In this document: one piece after another, positions 21,867-34,414 of the stretch
Layout: every line of letters begins with the position of its first letter
How positions within the stretch are numbered: position 1 is the stretch's first letter
Source: Leptodontidium sp. MPI-SDFR-AT-0119
Taxonomy: Eukaryota > Ascomycota > Leotiomycetes > Helotiales > Leptodontidiaceae
Length of the DNA stretch: 64,000 bases
Direction of reading: 5' to 3'
Assembly (NCBI GenBank): GCA_020726505.1
Contig: JAHLEZ010000020.1
Span: 434,001-498,000, forward strand
Translations under genes and position numbers: made by a program
The notes under the pieces: model-generated
What the model was told of the DNA's origin: nothing
What the model saw: the letters and a program-made list of their open reading frames with translations, nothing else
The model's database searches: none

Positions 21867-21970
21867 AGTTAAGTAGATGGAGCCCATCGGGAGTTGGGGG
21901 GGGGGTTGATCTTTGAAGGGTTTTTAGCTTGCATGACCTTGGTTAGGCTGGTGTTGGGAATGAATGACGT

Positions 21971-22049
21971 TGAACCAATGTACTTTCTGAATTGTGTGAA
22001 TTTGAACCTTGAAGCAATGTACTTCCTGAATTGTGTGAGGTTGAATTTT
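21971..22049. repeat. Two-copy 39-bp direct repeat
   Basis: A segment around CAATGTACTTTCTGAATTG recurs 39 bases later as CAATGTACTTCCTGAATTG, with flanking TTGAA words also repeated. It lies 3' of the 139-aa gene. Confidence 0.7.
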
Positions 22050-22657
22050 GAAACATGGAACAATAAACGTCAGCCAGCTCATCTTACACAAAATCACAGC
22101 CATCAGTAAGTTGAACTACAATATACGATGTGAAACTTACTGAGATGGCTTTGGCGCTTCATCTCCAAGAGCAGAACGTACATGGAACTGGTTCTAGACT
22201 TGACTGTGAAGTTTTGATCATACCCTAGTTGTCTCAAAGTCCATACTCCGAATTCCTTGTAGCATACACGAGATATTATAGTTAAACTTGACTCATTTCC
22301 TCGGCCTATAACATAATGTGGTCGTCCCGAGTCATTTCCCCAGCCTTCTGATTCCGTTCAGTCGAAGACATATTATACGTTACCTCAATCTCAACTTCCA
22401 TTCAAACCGGCAATTCCGAGTCATATCTCTGAGCTGACCAGCGCAGACATCGTCCTTCTAATGTCGTCAGCTTATACACACTTCTACACCACACCCCAAA
22501 TAAACTCTTCTCGCCTCCCAACATCAGACCCCCTATCTCCATCCAAACCCTGCAGCAAACAACCTCACAACTTCACAAGTCTCAACCACAACCACCCCAA
22601 ACCTCACCCAACTCCCCAACCCCCCAGCCTTAACGCCAATCCCCATCAACCGAAGAA

Positions 22658-22852
22658 ATGCCAAGTTTCTCCACTGCCGAACTCAATCGCGCAATTCGCT
22701 GGAAGCAACAATGCACCAAGAACGAAGCCACGAGGCAGATCATCACGCTCAAGGGTATGGGCTCTATCACCGACAGTCCTTCAGGGTGCGCTTTAAATAC
22801 GGGAGGTTTGAGACAGATGTGGAGCGATTATGTTGAGGCTGGAGGGAACTGA
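22658..22852 (+). CDS. Micro-gene copy 1 (64 aa)
   Basis: The ATG at 22658 begins MPSFSTAELNRAIRWKQQ. I call it real because a second, clearly related copy lies 1.1 kb downstream at 23754 with the same length and the same ELNRAI..W, EATR.II.L, G.I.DS..G, GL..MW motifs. The protein is small, soluble and charged, with no signal peptide or domain I know. The first exon of a larger gene is a possible alternative, but both copies end at similar places. Confidence 0.55.
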   Translation: MPSFSTAELNRAIRWKQQCTKNEATRQIITLKGMGSITDSPSGCALNTGGLRQMWSDYVEAGGN

Positions 22853-23753
22853 GGGGATTGAGGAGGAGAGTGGTAAGGGGACTGTAGAGGTGGGAGAGGG
22901 TATTGGTGATTTCAGGTACATATTCGTTGGTTTGGGGGTGTTGGTGGTATGCTGATCGAGCGGGTGGAGGCTGATTAGAAGTAGAAAAATGCAAAGGGGT
23001 TTTACTCACGTCTGTGCAAGGCGTGGTGTATTCTGCTAATTGATTCGTGACTTGTTACTTATTGCGGGGGGTGGCTGGTCGTTGATAATTCGATTAACAG
23101 CGAAGAGAACTTCTGGTTCTGACTGAAACGATATTCAAGCTCACAGGAGTATCTTTCAATATGCAGAATTTGAAATGTAGATTGAGGAAGGACGCTTAAC
23201 GAACCACCACGATTCGGCTTATACGGGAGGAAGTTGACTCACATTCAGCTGTCGATGACATGCTTTGAATCCAATATCATGAAGAGCGAGTCTCTGCCGG
23301 GGTATAATGATTGATGTTTGATCACGCGCAGAAGTTTCGATGAGTCGTGCTGACCGCATCTGTGACTGTGTGAAAACATGTCCCTAACATTGTAAGCTGC
23401 GCATCTGATTCACCATAACTTCAAACTCTAGAATCAGAAACAATATAGAATTTATTAGTCGGCTCATCGAAATGACCTGCACACAGTCCAAGCTATAGAT
23501 ACACGCAACGATACTCTTAAACCCACAGCCGCTCTCATCAAGAACAACTAACTTCCTTTCGAAACAAACAACCCCACACCCACCTTCAAAGCTAAACAAC
23601 ACATTTCAACTCTCACAAACAAGAAAACAAAATCCAAAAGCCAGAATACCTTCCAAACTCCACACCTTCCTAACCTCCCTCTTCAACCCCAAACTCAAAC
23701 CCAAGTCCAAATCCAGCTGCAAGCACAAACACCACCACTACAAAAATCTCAAA
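22853..23753. other. Spacer between the two micro-gene copies
   Basis: No gene seen. The final 200 bases before the second copy are very C- and A-rich, like a fungal leader. Confidence 0.45.
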
Positions 23754-23939
23754 ATGGGCGTCTCGGCAGCCGATCTCAACAAAGCCATCCAATGGGAGAA
23801 GAGCTGCAGTGAGTTGGAAGCAACGCGCTGGATCATCTAGTTGCGGAATAAAGGTGCGATTAGGGATTCGGATCAGGGGTATGTGCTTGTTGATGCGGGG
23901 TTGCAGGATATGTGGATTGAGTTTCGGGAGAGGGTGTGA
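23754..23939 (+). pseudogene. Micro-gene copy 2 with in-frame TAG
   Basis: The frame starts MGVSAADLNKAIQWEKSC and aligns along its whole length with copy 1. Codon 29 is TAG (23838-23840), directly after EATRWII, where copy 1 has ACG. Beyond it the frame continues (LRNKGAIRDSDQGYVL, GLQDMWIEF) to a TGA at 23937-23939, 61 codons in all. The TAG could come from CAG by one transition if the ancestor had Gln. Without it the copy would be intact. Confidence 0.6.
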
Positions 23940-26900
23940 TGTGAGGTGTAATAAGGGGATTGAGGTGAAGATGGAAGGACGGGAGAGGTTAGTGGGAATT
24001 CGTTGGTCTTGAGAAAGCGTTTATAAATGGAAGGGGAGAACGGGGAATTGCATGATATTTGACGATTTTACGGTACTTGGTGCACGTGTTCGTGGAATGT
24101 AAATGTAAATCTACTGAGATCGCCACGTAGTGCTTGAACAAAGTGATACAAGCACGCTACGGTTTCCCTTGGGCCTGAGCCTTAACGAGAGACGTTTTAA
24201 TCGAGCCAAGAGTTAACGAACGTCGCAGTCCTATCACAAAGATTAATACCCTTCCCTAGCCCTTCCATCACCCAACTCTTTATGTAACCCTCCTTCCCTC
24301 TCTTTGCCAAATGTAAGACGTCTAAATAACCTTTCCATCTTATTCCACACCCTACACATACCATATACCACCCACCCATGTCTCTCCCCATATCTCCATT
24401 CTAGATCTCAGCCCTGCCCAGTTCCTTGGTACCTATCCCCCTGCACTCGCCCCTCCCATCCCGCGCGGACGTCAAAACAAAGATATTTGCTTATTCCATA
24501 CCCAACATACCAACTGACCTTATCTCCTATCCACTTCGTTTGCGGTTTTTGTTTATGTTTATGTTTATTAATCTGATCCACGATTTTAGTACCTGATCCA
24601 GCACCCTGGGGCGAGATGCTAGGTGCGGTACCTGCTTCTCATCCCTGTGAGAGAAGGGGGGAGGAGAGGTTGGAATAAGGTTTGATGGTCCGATTGACGG
24701 GGAGGGGGTGGCGATGTGCTGTATCGGGGGTGCAGTGTGGTAAAGTGCCAGTTTGAGAAAGTTACAAGGTCATGTGACTGACTACCCTACTACTACACTA
24801 CTGGACTTTCTATTTCGTTGGATTGAGGGGAGAAGAGAGGAGAGGAGAGGCGGGGTGGATGTAAGTATCATATGATTTATAAAACTAGAAAAGAAATGAA
24901 ATGAAATGAAATATACTAGAACATTAATAGACGGATAGCTTTAGAATTTTTAAATTCTTTGTCGGAGAGGGTGTGGGAGAATTGTGAATATAGGTAGGCT
25001 TATCTAAATCACTCACTTTCTCTAGTATTCTCTAAACTAACACAACCCGACTGTACTATACTGTACTTCCATAGAACTTAAGCAAGCTGACTTCTGACTG
25101 ATAATTAGCTTGGGGTACTCTTGACTGGACTATTAAAGTAGGTGATATTTTGGACGATGGACCTGACCCAGACCATAGACTTACCTAGATGTGGTGATAG
25201 ATACCCCAATGATATTAAGACGCCATCATCCTACAACACCATAAGCCTCTAATAGCTTAATCAGTATATCGGCTACAACTCTCATCTCCCTCATTTTTAG
25301 ATACTATTGGGTAAGAGGGGGTTGGGGTGAGGAGAAGATGGTGGAGAGGAGAGGGTTACGCAGTTGATAGAGAGTTTGTTGTGGTGGAAGGAGGTGTAGT
25401 TCTTGGAGGAGCGGCTAGCGGGTTTGAAGGGGAGAGGGAGGGATGTCGGGACCGGCGGCGAAGGAGGACGAGGGAGATGAGGTGGGGTTTGGATGGGGAG
25501 GGTATAGTGAGGTTTTTGAATGAGGGGCGTTCTTTAGGGCGGGTATTGTTTTTATTGTGAATATGTTTGAATGGAGTGCGATGTTGTGAGGTTGAGGTTG
25601 AGAACACGCTTGAGGTACCTAGGTATGTAATTGTTGGTTTCCAGCTACTGGCCCAGACGCGGCAAGTCGACGGTAATTGTTCTCTGACCGTCTCCATAAA
25701 CTAATTACCTCGTTCCAGCAACGCGCGGTTAGTATAGTATAGAATAGTAATCTTTGGTTACTATGTTCACTTGCTACTAATCAGAAATTGCTTTAGTGTA
25801 GATGCCACACAAGGATAACAAGGTAATAATAGTCATATAACTCCGTGGACTTCCATACATGCCGTGCTCATCATGAGTCCGGGCATCCTACTAACGAGCG
25901 CTTGCAGATAACATTTTCTTGAAGAGAGATGAAATAGAACTTAAGTAGTAATATATCTATAACCAACGAGAGAAAATAAGGAAGGTAAGCCCCGAAAGAT
26001 ACATTCTAGAACGATTAAAACAAAAAACGGTAATCCATCAGAATTTCGAAGTGGCGAGAGGCCGGCCCTCGACTTCCTAAATTCGAGTGCTACTATGTCA
26101 TCACTGAGAATTCTCGCTTCCCCCGATGCAATGGAGTTGAGTTCCATACTCCTACTTACCCCTGAGTAAGAGTCTAAGACCGCCCTATGTTCGAGTTGAA
26201 AGTTGTGGAAGCTGGATAACGAACCTATATAACGAAGCGTCGAATTCAAGATAATAAAAGCGTGATGAGCGATGAGAATTAGCTCTTTTTTCAGGGAAAT
26301 GAATTAAATGATTTGGAACATAATATAAAACTTCATAACATTATATAGTACTGTATCCTAAGAAATATATTATAAAAACAAACACGCATATGCTTATATA
26401 ATATAATATAGTAAACGATAATTAAAGAATATTCTTCCTTAGGTATCTATAGGTACTAAAATGATCTCTTAATATCTCTCGTCTTTCGTCTCTCGGGACG
26501 GAACTTAATTAATAGTTTATACTATTAGTAATAGTAATAGTAACAGTGCTAATGGCTGTTTCGCGCGTATATTCAATTAATTAGATTAAACTTTAGATTT
26601 GGATTTAGATTTGAGTAATAACGAATCGAATACCTGTTGTCTTCCTACTATGCATTGCCTTGCCTTACTTATCTAAGAAAAGTAGCGAGCTCCGGTCGCG
26701 TGTAGTAGTTGTATAGTAGTGTAGTGATGATTTAGTAGCATCTTGGTTACTGGATGCGGATATTATAAGGGTTTATCTTGTATACGAAGTATTTGATTTG
26801 ATTTAATTCTATTTTATTATTAATTACGAACCTACTAAGATGCTCTAATGTACAGCACGAGCAAGGTAGGCAAATTGCGGGAAGTAAGACGGGATAATAA

Positions 26901-28049
26901 ATAAATGGGAAATTGAGAAATGTGCCGCAACTCCATGTGATACGATGGGATGTGAACAAACAGCAGGAGGGAGGGAGTGGGCGGGTAATAACAATGCTAG
27001 GTATATAGGTGAACTAAACCGGTTTAGGCATCTGGTGGCTGGTATTAAGACCTGGTTAATATCCCGTGCCTCTTTCATGCACGGGCTTTCCCTTTGGCTC
27101 TGGGTGCATGTAGGTTTATGCGGAGGTAGGCTTCTAGAGTATCATGCTGGCCTTATAGAATTAGATTAATGGAGGAAAGGAGACTATTACGTCAGCCTCC
27201 CACCAGCTACTGTAGTAAGAGACGGGAGCTACTGTACGGTACCTTGGGTTATGAGCTTATCTGGGCATGGAGATCGTGTCCCGTCTTACTGTACGTATAT
27301 TCTTATGGTACGGTACAGAAGAAGGAGAGTTAGGGTGTTGGGGGATAGATAAGGATAAGTTCCTTTCCTTGCTGGGCCTGGTGATGAGATTGAATATGGC
27401 ATGTTTGGTTGTTGGGGAGATGTTGGATTCCATGACGGGATGCCATCTTGGGAACAGCACGAGAGGAGAGGGGAGGAAAGGAAAGGAAGTATACAGCCGG
27501 AGATCCAGGTGTACACGTGATTTTTTGAACTTCTTATTCGAAGAGTTCATTCATTCGTCTCGCCTGTATGCTAGCCTAGCTAGCACGACCCCGAAAGTTC
27601 CTCTCTTCTCTTTATCATCACCTATATTTAATCTAGTATTAGGTACGTTAAGAACTTGCTGAGGGGTGCCCTAGCCCCTACCCCCCTCCGTTCCCTCAGG
27701 GGTTGAAGAGAGCCAGGAGGTACGAAGGTACTTGTACAAAGGTACAAAGGCACAAAGGGACAAGAAGTATAGTAAAGTAAGTAATCTAATCGGACCTCGT
27801 CAAATCGAAGTAAACAGTCTTCGCGGTAAGGCCTTATCGGGGTGAGACGACCTTTAATACGTCCCTGCAATAAGGCCATATTTGAGTTCGTAATAATGAT
27901 ATTTATTTTAAAAAGCCTAAAGTCAGGTGATATTTTTTGGCCAATCAAGCTGCTCCTTTTTTATCCAATTAAACGCTAGCGTGAAAAGAATGGAAGCGCA
28001 GATTATTTTTGGTATGTATGCCTCGCGCCAAGCCCTCTCTTCAGTCGTA
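23940..28049. other. 4.1 kb without a supported gene
   Basis: Short frames only, none protein-like on either strand. A (GAAAT)n microsatellite lies near 24892-24912. AT-rich patches at 26280-26640 suggest decayed repeats. Words of the type ACAAAGGTACAAAGG are repeated near 27733-27765. Confidence 0.45.
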
Positions 28050-28839
28050 AGAGTTGTGGCCATTGCTCCCGGCCCCCCTTAAGCGAGAACATCAAAAAAC
28101 CCTCTATCTTCAGAATTTTATAACTTTTTTAAACTTTAATAATTCTTCTTAAAACTAAAGATATAAATAGAGAATTACATATTCCTAAATATAGTTTAAT
28201 TAATTTTATAAAGTTTATAACTAAGACTTTGAATATTTGCTACTTTATACACAAGTATTAAAATTTCAAAAATGTATTTGATTTAAAACCGAATATTAAA
28301 ATTGATAATTAATAATCTTTTCTTTTAAAAACAAATATATAGGATAATAAGCATAGTTTTAATATATACTTAAATTTGAGCTTAAAATAATCATTTGTTG
28401 TATAAATATAAAAGTTTTAAATATACATAAATGTAGAATTTTTAAGCGAAATACATTAAATTTTGAAATTTTAGTATATTTTCACAAGTTAATAATAGTA
28501 TAAGAAATTTATAATATAATGTCAAATTTGAGCTTTTATTACATATTTACTTCAAAATTAATATAGAGGTATAAAATTCTCAAAAATATTAGTATTTAAT
28601 TAAAATAATTATAATATAATATAGTAGCTTAATTCACTTTTATATGCTCATATATGTTTATTTAATTCTCAGGTTTAAATTATAAACACTAAAATCTAAT
28701 TAAATAAAAACTAATACTAACTATTATTTTATACGATAACTTAATTTTAAAAAATTTCAATAAAGGTTTATCAAATTCTAAAATTTTAAACCTTTAATGT
28801 TCTCGCTTAAGGGGGGCCGGGAGTAATGGCCACAACTCT
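28050..28839. mobile_element. 790-bp inverted-repeat element, AT-only core (MITE-like)
   Basis: The ends are inverted repeats matching at 45 of 46 bases when the flanking TA is counted (28047-28092 against 28797-28842): AGAGTTGTGGCCATTGCTCC at the left and its complement at the right. The TA on each side fits a Tc1/mariner-type target duplication. The ends are GC-balanced, but the 700-bp core is more than 80% A+T with no open frame. No transposase is present, so it would be non-autonomous, or a RIP-destroyed element whose short ends escaped. Confidence 0.75.
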
Positions 28840-30189
28840 TACCTCCTTGCTTTCGTACTCGTTGCGTGGGCTCCTTATCGTTTTTGAGATATGGCGAGTT
28901 GTTGGTTTCAAGTTTTTAATGTTCCCGCGATTTCCTCGGTGTTGGGATGGGATTGGATATTAGTTTTGTAGATTCCTATTCTCGGGTATGTCTTGCTCTT
29001 AATAACCTAGAATACCTAGCCCGGGTAGCATAATACTATAATACAAACGTTACATAACCGAGCTATTTATTTCTCTTATTATATAAAGTTGATATCAGCG
29101 GATCTTACCTATCCTCGTATTCTCGCCGCGTCAGGGACTCAGGAGTCAGGGCAGGTGGGTGTCCCTGGCATGTCACTATTCACCAGTGAGTGAGTGTCTG
29201 GGTTGTTGGCTTGAGAGCCTGGTTCTGTGTCGGTGGTATTTGTGTCCACTTAAAACCCAGTAGCGACTAGCGATCTTACGTACATCGAGGGCTAACGTTA
29301 TCCCGAATGGCCCTAGCGCAGTGGTCTGATCTGAAATTCGCTGTCTATTCTGGATGAGACTTCTGACTAAAGTACTGTGGATTGAGTGAGTGAGAACTTT
29401 GATTAGACGCCACCCATTCCCGTAGCCTCTTTAAAATATCCCCTTAACTGCCAGACGCACTAAATCGCAACTTTTTTTATGGGGCTTTAGGGCGCTGCCA
29501 TCACTACAGGGCCCGTGCGTTGCGGGGCGGATAAACAAAAATATTAACAACTCTATTTTCTCACTTATTTCCCTATTAAAATACTACTTCTTAATGTAAC
29601 GATTATGCCCGAACACGTAATACAAAATCTTATTAATATAAGGATATTTCGTTTAAATATAAAACCTTTGTAAAGTACAAGGGTTATTTTTTACCTTATA
29701 AAGCTAAACGAATTTGATTTTGAAGTTTATTTACTTAAAGACTATTCTTTAAATAATCTTATTATCTTATTTACTTAGTATTATAATATAAATATAATTA
29801 ATATAATCGTTTTTACTATAAACTTTTATTAATTAATTTCATTAGATAATAAACTAAAGCTTAACTCTTATGTAAAGGATTAGTTTGATACTTATTAAGC
29901 AGAAATTTACTTATATTTGGCCTTTTATATTTATATAACTACATATCTATTAAATATAATTAACGATTATTAAAGTATAGCTTTATTAACCCCTTTTCAC
30001 CTTATTATTATGGTCTTTTCTCGAAATTAATTCCAAGCTTTACGATAGCGATTCCGAGTCTTAATTAACGAAGATTATTATATATTTTTTTAAAAAAAAG
30101 TACCCTTTCTACTTAATTTTCTATATATTAAGTTAATATTTTAATAAACGAAACTATTAAATACGCATATTTAAAACGTCAACTTAAAA
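28840..30189. other. Transition into AT-rich relic DNA
   Basis: 28840-29520 is GC-balanced with no gene seen. From about 29530 the sequence becomes AT-rich with almost no CpG and may hold the RIP-mutated 5' part of the piggyBac relic that follows. Confidence 0.4.
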
Positions 30190-31060
30190 TTCTAGAAACT
30201 AGGATAGGATTTAATTATTAACGAAGTTATCAGGTAATACATAAGGAAATTAAAGGTTATTACGACGATACCTAATAAGCTAATATTAATAGGAATTAAT
30301 ATTTAGGTTGTTATATAATAAGGCTTTTTAATAATAGTTTTACTACTAATTAACAAAGGGTAAAGGTGCTTTTAAAGTTAAGAAAATTAAAGGTCTTAAT
30401 GCGATTTAGTTTGTAATCCCGTTACTTTTGAATTAACTTCTTAAAGCTATATACTACGTTTATTTTAATAACTTCTTTATATTAACTTAATTACTTAAAT
30501 ATTTATAAAAACAAAGCTTTGTAGTAACCGGTACTTGTAGAGTTAATTCAGGTATTATCTAGGATCTAGTAAACCTTAAGAAAACGCGGCAAAAAGGAGT
30601 AAATACTATGTTTTAAGAGATAATAATTACTTTTCCTATAGAATCGGAAAACGTACTTTACGCCAACTTCTAAGACGAGGCATTTACTTTAATTATATTA
30701 ATATTTTAGGATAATAAAACTAACGTTTTATAAGTACGAAAATAACTAAAAGAAATAATCGGAAATATAAAGATCTCTCGGAAATTATTTAGAAATTAGC
30801 CTACTAAAATGCTTCTTATTCCAAAGCTCTTTAACGAATACAACTACTATATAAGAAATATCGATATTAAAGATTAACTTTAAAGTTATAATAAAGGCCT
30901 TAGGCGATTACGAAAAGGCCCAATTTAAGCTCTTTATTAATATATACTTTTAATAGTACTTTTTAATTATTATTTAATTTCTCGAAACTTAAATTACGAT
31001 CTTTAGCACGTTAAACTTCGGTTATAAAACAATTTCCGACTTTAACTTATAAAAGCATTA
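30190..31060 (+). mobile_element. RIP-degraded piggyBac-type transposase
   Basis: Plus-strand translation, ignoring stops, keeps piggyBac (DDE_Tnp_1_7) landmarks: KLKVITTIPNKLILIGI near 30245, YYVYFNNFF then LLKYL and VTGTCRVNSGI near 30450-30550, VNLKKTRQKGVN, and LFNEYNYYIRNIDIKD near 30830. The last is the family's YNxYMxGVDxxDQ block. Stops are TAA or TAG where Gln or Trp is expected, and the whole segment is AT-rich, as RIP produces. It is inactive. Confidence 0.55.
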
Positions 31061-31077
31061 ATAATAATAAAAAAGGA

Positions 31078-31290
31078 TGTTGGAAATCATGTGATCTAAG
31101 AATCACGTGGATACCGAAGGCTCTAGAAGCCTTGATTTGTAAACACATGGAAAGCTCTCGAAGCTCTCCCTTATGTATATAAACTAACTTACTCTCACTC
31201 TGCCTTTAGAAGAGTGAGGCATACAAATAGTCAAAATGTGACAAAGGATACACCTAAATTATAAAAACGACCAATTTTAGCCTTATCTAC
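31078..31290 (+). repeat. LTR-like segment starting TGTTGGAAATCATG
   Basis: It begins TGTTGGAA after a purine-rich AAAAAAGGA, has a TATATAAA promoter-like word and short internal palindromes, and is much less AT-rich than the relic before it. It stops where the next LTR begins, so it is probably an LTR interrupted by that insertion. Family not assigned. Confidence 0.4.
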
Positions 31291-31570
31291 TGTGGGAGGG
31301 ACGAACCCCAATCCACACAACAAGAGGGTAGCATGTAGCGAGCCACCGGAGGAGATTCTAGGCTCTGTAAATAACAGATCAATCAAATCTAAAGATATCA
31401 CATATCTAGAGAGTACGAATCGGCAAAGGAGGGGAGGGAAAAGGTTCTAATAAATAGAATATATCTGGTGTTGCGTTCTTGACGTTCTGTAGTCAAGTGT
31501 TGGCTCCTTATATGTGCGAAGGACCAGCGCAGTCATGTGACAAAAGAAATCAGGGGCTGTCCCCACCACA
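31291..31570 (-). repeat. LTR, copy 1 (280 bp)
   Basis: It begins TGTGGGAGGGACGAACCCCA and ends GTCCCCACCACA, so it has TG..CA ends in this orientation and in the reverse. A second copy at 49370-49651 matches along its length. CTAC flanks both sides, possibly a target duplication. The adjoining right-hand sequence resembles that beside copy 2, which would put the element body to the right, on the minus strand. Confidence 0.7.
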
Positions 31571-32484
31571 CTACGACGTCTTTTAAAACCCCTTTTTATT
31601 CCCACGAGTTAATTAAGATAAAGACGAAAGCTAATTATAAAGCTTGTAAAGAAGGGAGATTCGGGGACCGCTTAGTTTAAAGAATAGCTCTTAGAAAAGT
31701 TACACCTAATAATTCTAACTAATCAGGTAAAAGAGCTACTTTTTAGTTTAAGTGCAAGTAATATAATATTTATTTTTATAAAAAAAAAGTAATTACTTTA
31801 TAACGTATTATAATAATTAAGTGTAAAATACACTAAGTTTAAATAACTCCCTGAAATTTTAGTATTCTTCGCTTAATTTAGGGTATCGCTACAGGGGCCT
31901 TTAGGCTGGCGGCCTTATGGCAATTTAGGGGATACTATTGTATCTTCCTCAGCTGTGAGTTGAGGCAAAGATGTACTCGATTCAAGCCTACCAAGCTTTG
32001 CTTGACACCCAATAGTTAGGGCGGCGTTCCAAATGTCTTGTTTTTCTCTCGGCGTTCGTCTAAGGCGTTGTTTTACTCCCTGGGTCTTTTTTCCGCCCCT
32101 TTCTTCCTTTTCCCCTGCTGGTGAGAATAGTTGGGCCTTAGTGGGCTGGTGGACTCGGGGCTACAGCTGGATAAAGAAGGCGATTGTACCTCACGCCCAC
32201 GTATGGATCCAGCGCGGGCGATTGTGGGACAGGCAGGTTGTAAACGGCGGTGATAGGCTTCGCTTACCTGGTGGAGAGGATTGGCGTGGGTCTTGACTGA
32301 TGGCCCGCCCTTGGCTACAGGGAAGGATGAGCTTCTATCCGCCACCGTTTCTTGGAGTGGACATCACTTCCAAGAAGTGAGTGGTTGTTGGATATCAATC
32401 AAGCCCAGTACGTATGAAGACTGGAGGCGAGAAAGCAATATTCCACGCCGCTTCTTTGCAGCTATTATATGCGGTGGTAAATTA
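31571..32484. other. AT-rich relic, then GC-balanced DNA without a gene
   Basis: 31571-31880 is AT-rich and probably RIP-mutated LTR-element interior. From about 31900 the base composition becomes balanced. Frames at 32033-32345 are not convincing as genes. Confidence 0.4.
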
Positions 32485-32720
32485 CAGCGGTTATCTTTTG
32501 CCCCCAGTCGACAGGGGATCCCCCAGGACACCCAACTTCAACACAACACAACTTCTTCAATAGAGGTGCAAATCAAATAAAATAAAAAAGCATCCCTGTA
32601 CTCCCCAAGTAAGGGGGAATATAACGGTACAACTTTTGTAGATTTGTCCAGTTGTTGTGGTTGCGATTACAAGGGACAAAACCAATGCCAAGGAAAATAG
32701 GGGGTAAAAGATAACCGCCG
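32485..32720. mobile_element. 236-bp MITE-like element
   Basis: Inverted ends of 21 bases match at 19 positions (CAGCGGTTATCTTTTGCCCCC against CGGCGGTTATCTTTTACCCCC read from the other end). TA flanks each side, as left by Tc1/mariner insertions. The interior has no coding frame. Confidence 0.65.
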
Positions 32721-34262
32721 TACCTCCGTAATTGCAGGCTTCGCTTCTTTCGAGATTGCCAAGCTAACTGAATGCTGACCTTGGAAAGCGAGGGGAGAGA
32801 ACAGAAGCCAGTGTAGGCGCGTGCCGAACCTTATCTTGGCGTGTACTACATATCTAAGATGTGGGGAAATGATACGGGTTGAAAAACAATCGGCATAGAT
32901 ATTGCTTGTTTTTGATTGCGGTGCGCGGTATACAAAATTGTTTTAAGATAACGAAGAAGCACGCTCTCGCCCCCTCTACATAAATTGTAATTAGGCGGCC
33001 GGGAATGTTGGAAATGATGGGTGGAGCGCTTTGGATGGGCCCTTGGTGGTCTTTGGTCTTCGTCTCAATCATTGCACACGGCCTTGTCATTGGTTACCAA
33101 CAGTTGCGTTTGAAAAGTTCGATTCAGGGTTTCCCTGTTCAGTCACCCACCCGAGCCAAGCAACAGCTCGGATTTTCATTTATCACTGCTGCGAATCGGC
33201 CACCCAGCTACGTCAAGGATTACCTGGGCGCTTAACCATGAATCGCCATAAGATTCCAATCCCGAATTCTGATTCTGTGCTTCGCGCAGGCGAGCTCTGT
33301 TGGTTTCTCGTTTTGTTCGGCCCTGTCCGTTCTAGTTGAGGACAGAACTTAGCAAAGGCACGTCTAGTCAAGCTTCCCAAGCATTTCCTGCCACCTCCGG
33401 CGGCGGTTTCTTGTTTCTCTTGGTGTTGCGTGTGGCGTTTTCTTTTGTGCCTCTTTCATGCCTCTTGATCTCGGTGATGTATCTGGATGGAGAAGGTGGG
33501 TATATGTACATACATGCCAGTGCGGGTGCGGGTGATTGATGGAGCGGGTAGACGAGCTTGAACCTTTTTTCTTTTCAGGGGTACGATGTGCTTCGCTTAG
33601 TAGTACCTAGATGGGCGGTTTCTTGGCAGCTCCGTAGACGTAGTGCCAAGCGAATAACCGCCTAGTCCTGTCTGCACGACAAAACAGAAAATGTTGACTT
33701 TTGCAGTGTTGGATCTAAAGTCTTGAAATGAATGGATATTTTAGAACTTGTCGACAGTATCTTCGTCAACTACTTATTAACTCTTGGGACAACCTTGTAT
33801 TGTTTTTGGTGAACAAGAGGTCCCTTTTTCGAGATCTTTTATGAGAACGCCTGTTTTCCCATTATGTCAAGAACTTTGCTCGCCCGTCTCCATATTGTGT
33901 CCCATCATACGATCCTTGCCCGTGAAGGGCAGGTCAAGCTCAAAAGGAGCCACTGGCAAGGGTTAACGCATTCTGTAGCTCTTTAGTACAACGGGAAGGC
34001 GTATCAAATTAGATGCCTGCGCTTCGGTTTAGAGCCGGGCCGGCCATTTCCCAAAAGCCGATGGGTTGGGGCCCCAGAATTTTCGCCTGAATTGTCCTGT
34101 TTAGCCATAGTAGCAGTCGCGCCCAACCAGTAATAACCTTCCCGATTGGAAAGTGTCGTATCATTCCCGCTACGAGGTGGAATCCTCCCCCGTTACCAAC
34201 ATTTGCCCTTGGATACTAACGATAACTGTATGAAGGGATTTAAAATTTGAACACTTGAGAGG
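32721..34262. other. GC-balanced island without a supported gene
   Basis: Short frames at 33005-33540 and 33784-33966 have no protein character. The region separates the MITE from the secreted-protein gene and contains the imperfect palindrome at 33607-33665. Confidence 0.4.
33607..33665. repeat. 59-bp imperfect inverted repeat
   Basis: Arms CTAGATGGGCGGTTTCTTGG and the complement of CCAAGCGAATAACCGCCTAG face each other around a 15-base loop. CTAG ends and GCGGTT are shared. It may be the remains of a small inverted-repeat element. Confidence 0.45.
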
Positions 34263-34268
34263 TATAAG
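34263..34268 (+). promoter_or_regulatory. TATA box of the secreted-protein gene
   Basis: TATAAG sits 152 bases before the ATG at 34415, with a C- and T-rich leader between them. Confidence 0.45.
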
Positions 34269-34414
34269 AGCAACGTTTCCACCCTTTGTTACTCCATCCT
34301 CCTTGTCAATAGATCACCCTCCTAACCTCCCAACATCTCAATCCAGGTTACTTTCGACGACTTGTTCCATACAACCAAAGCCTTTGTCTTGTTCACTTTG
34401 CCCTACTTTTAACC

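Noticed and set aside
27700..27775. Short direct words (ACAAAGG) suggesting a CRISPR-like or satellite array
   Set aside because: Units are under 12 bases, uneven and confined to one place; this is a eukaryotic genome.
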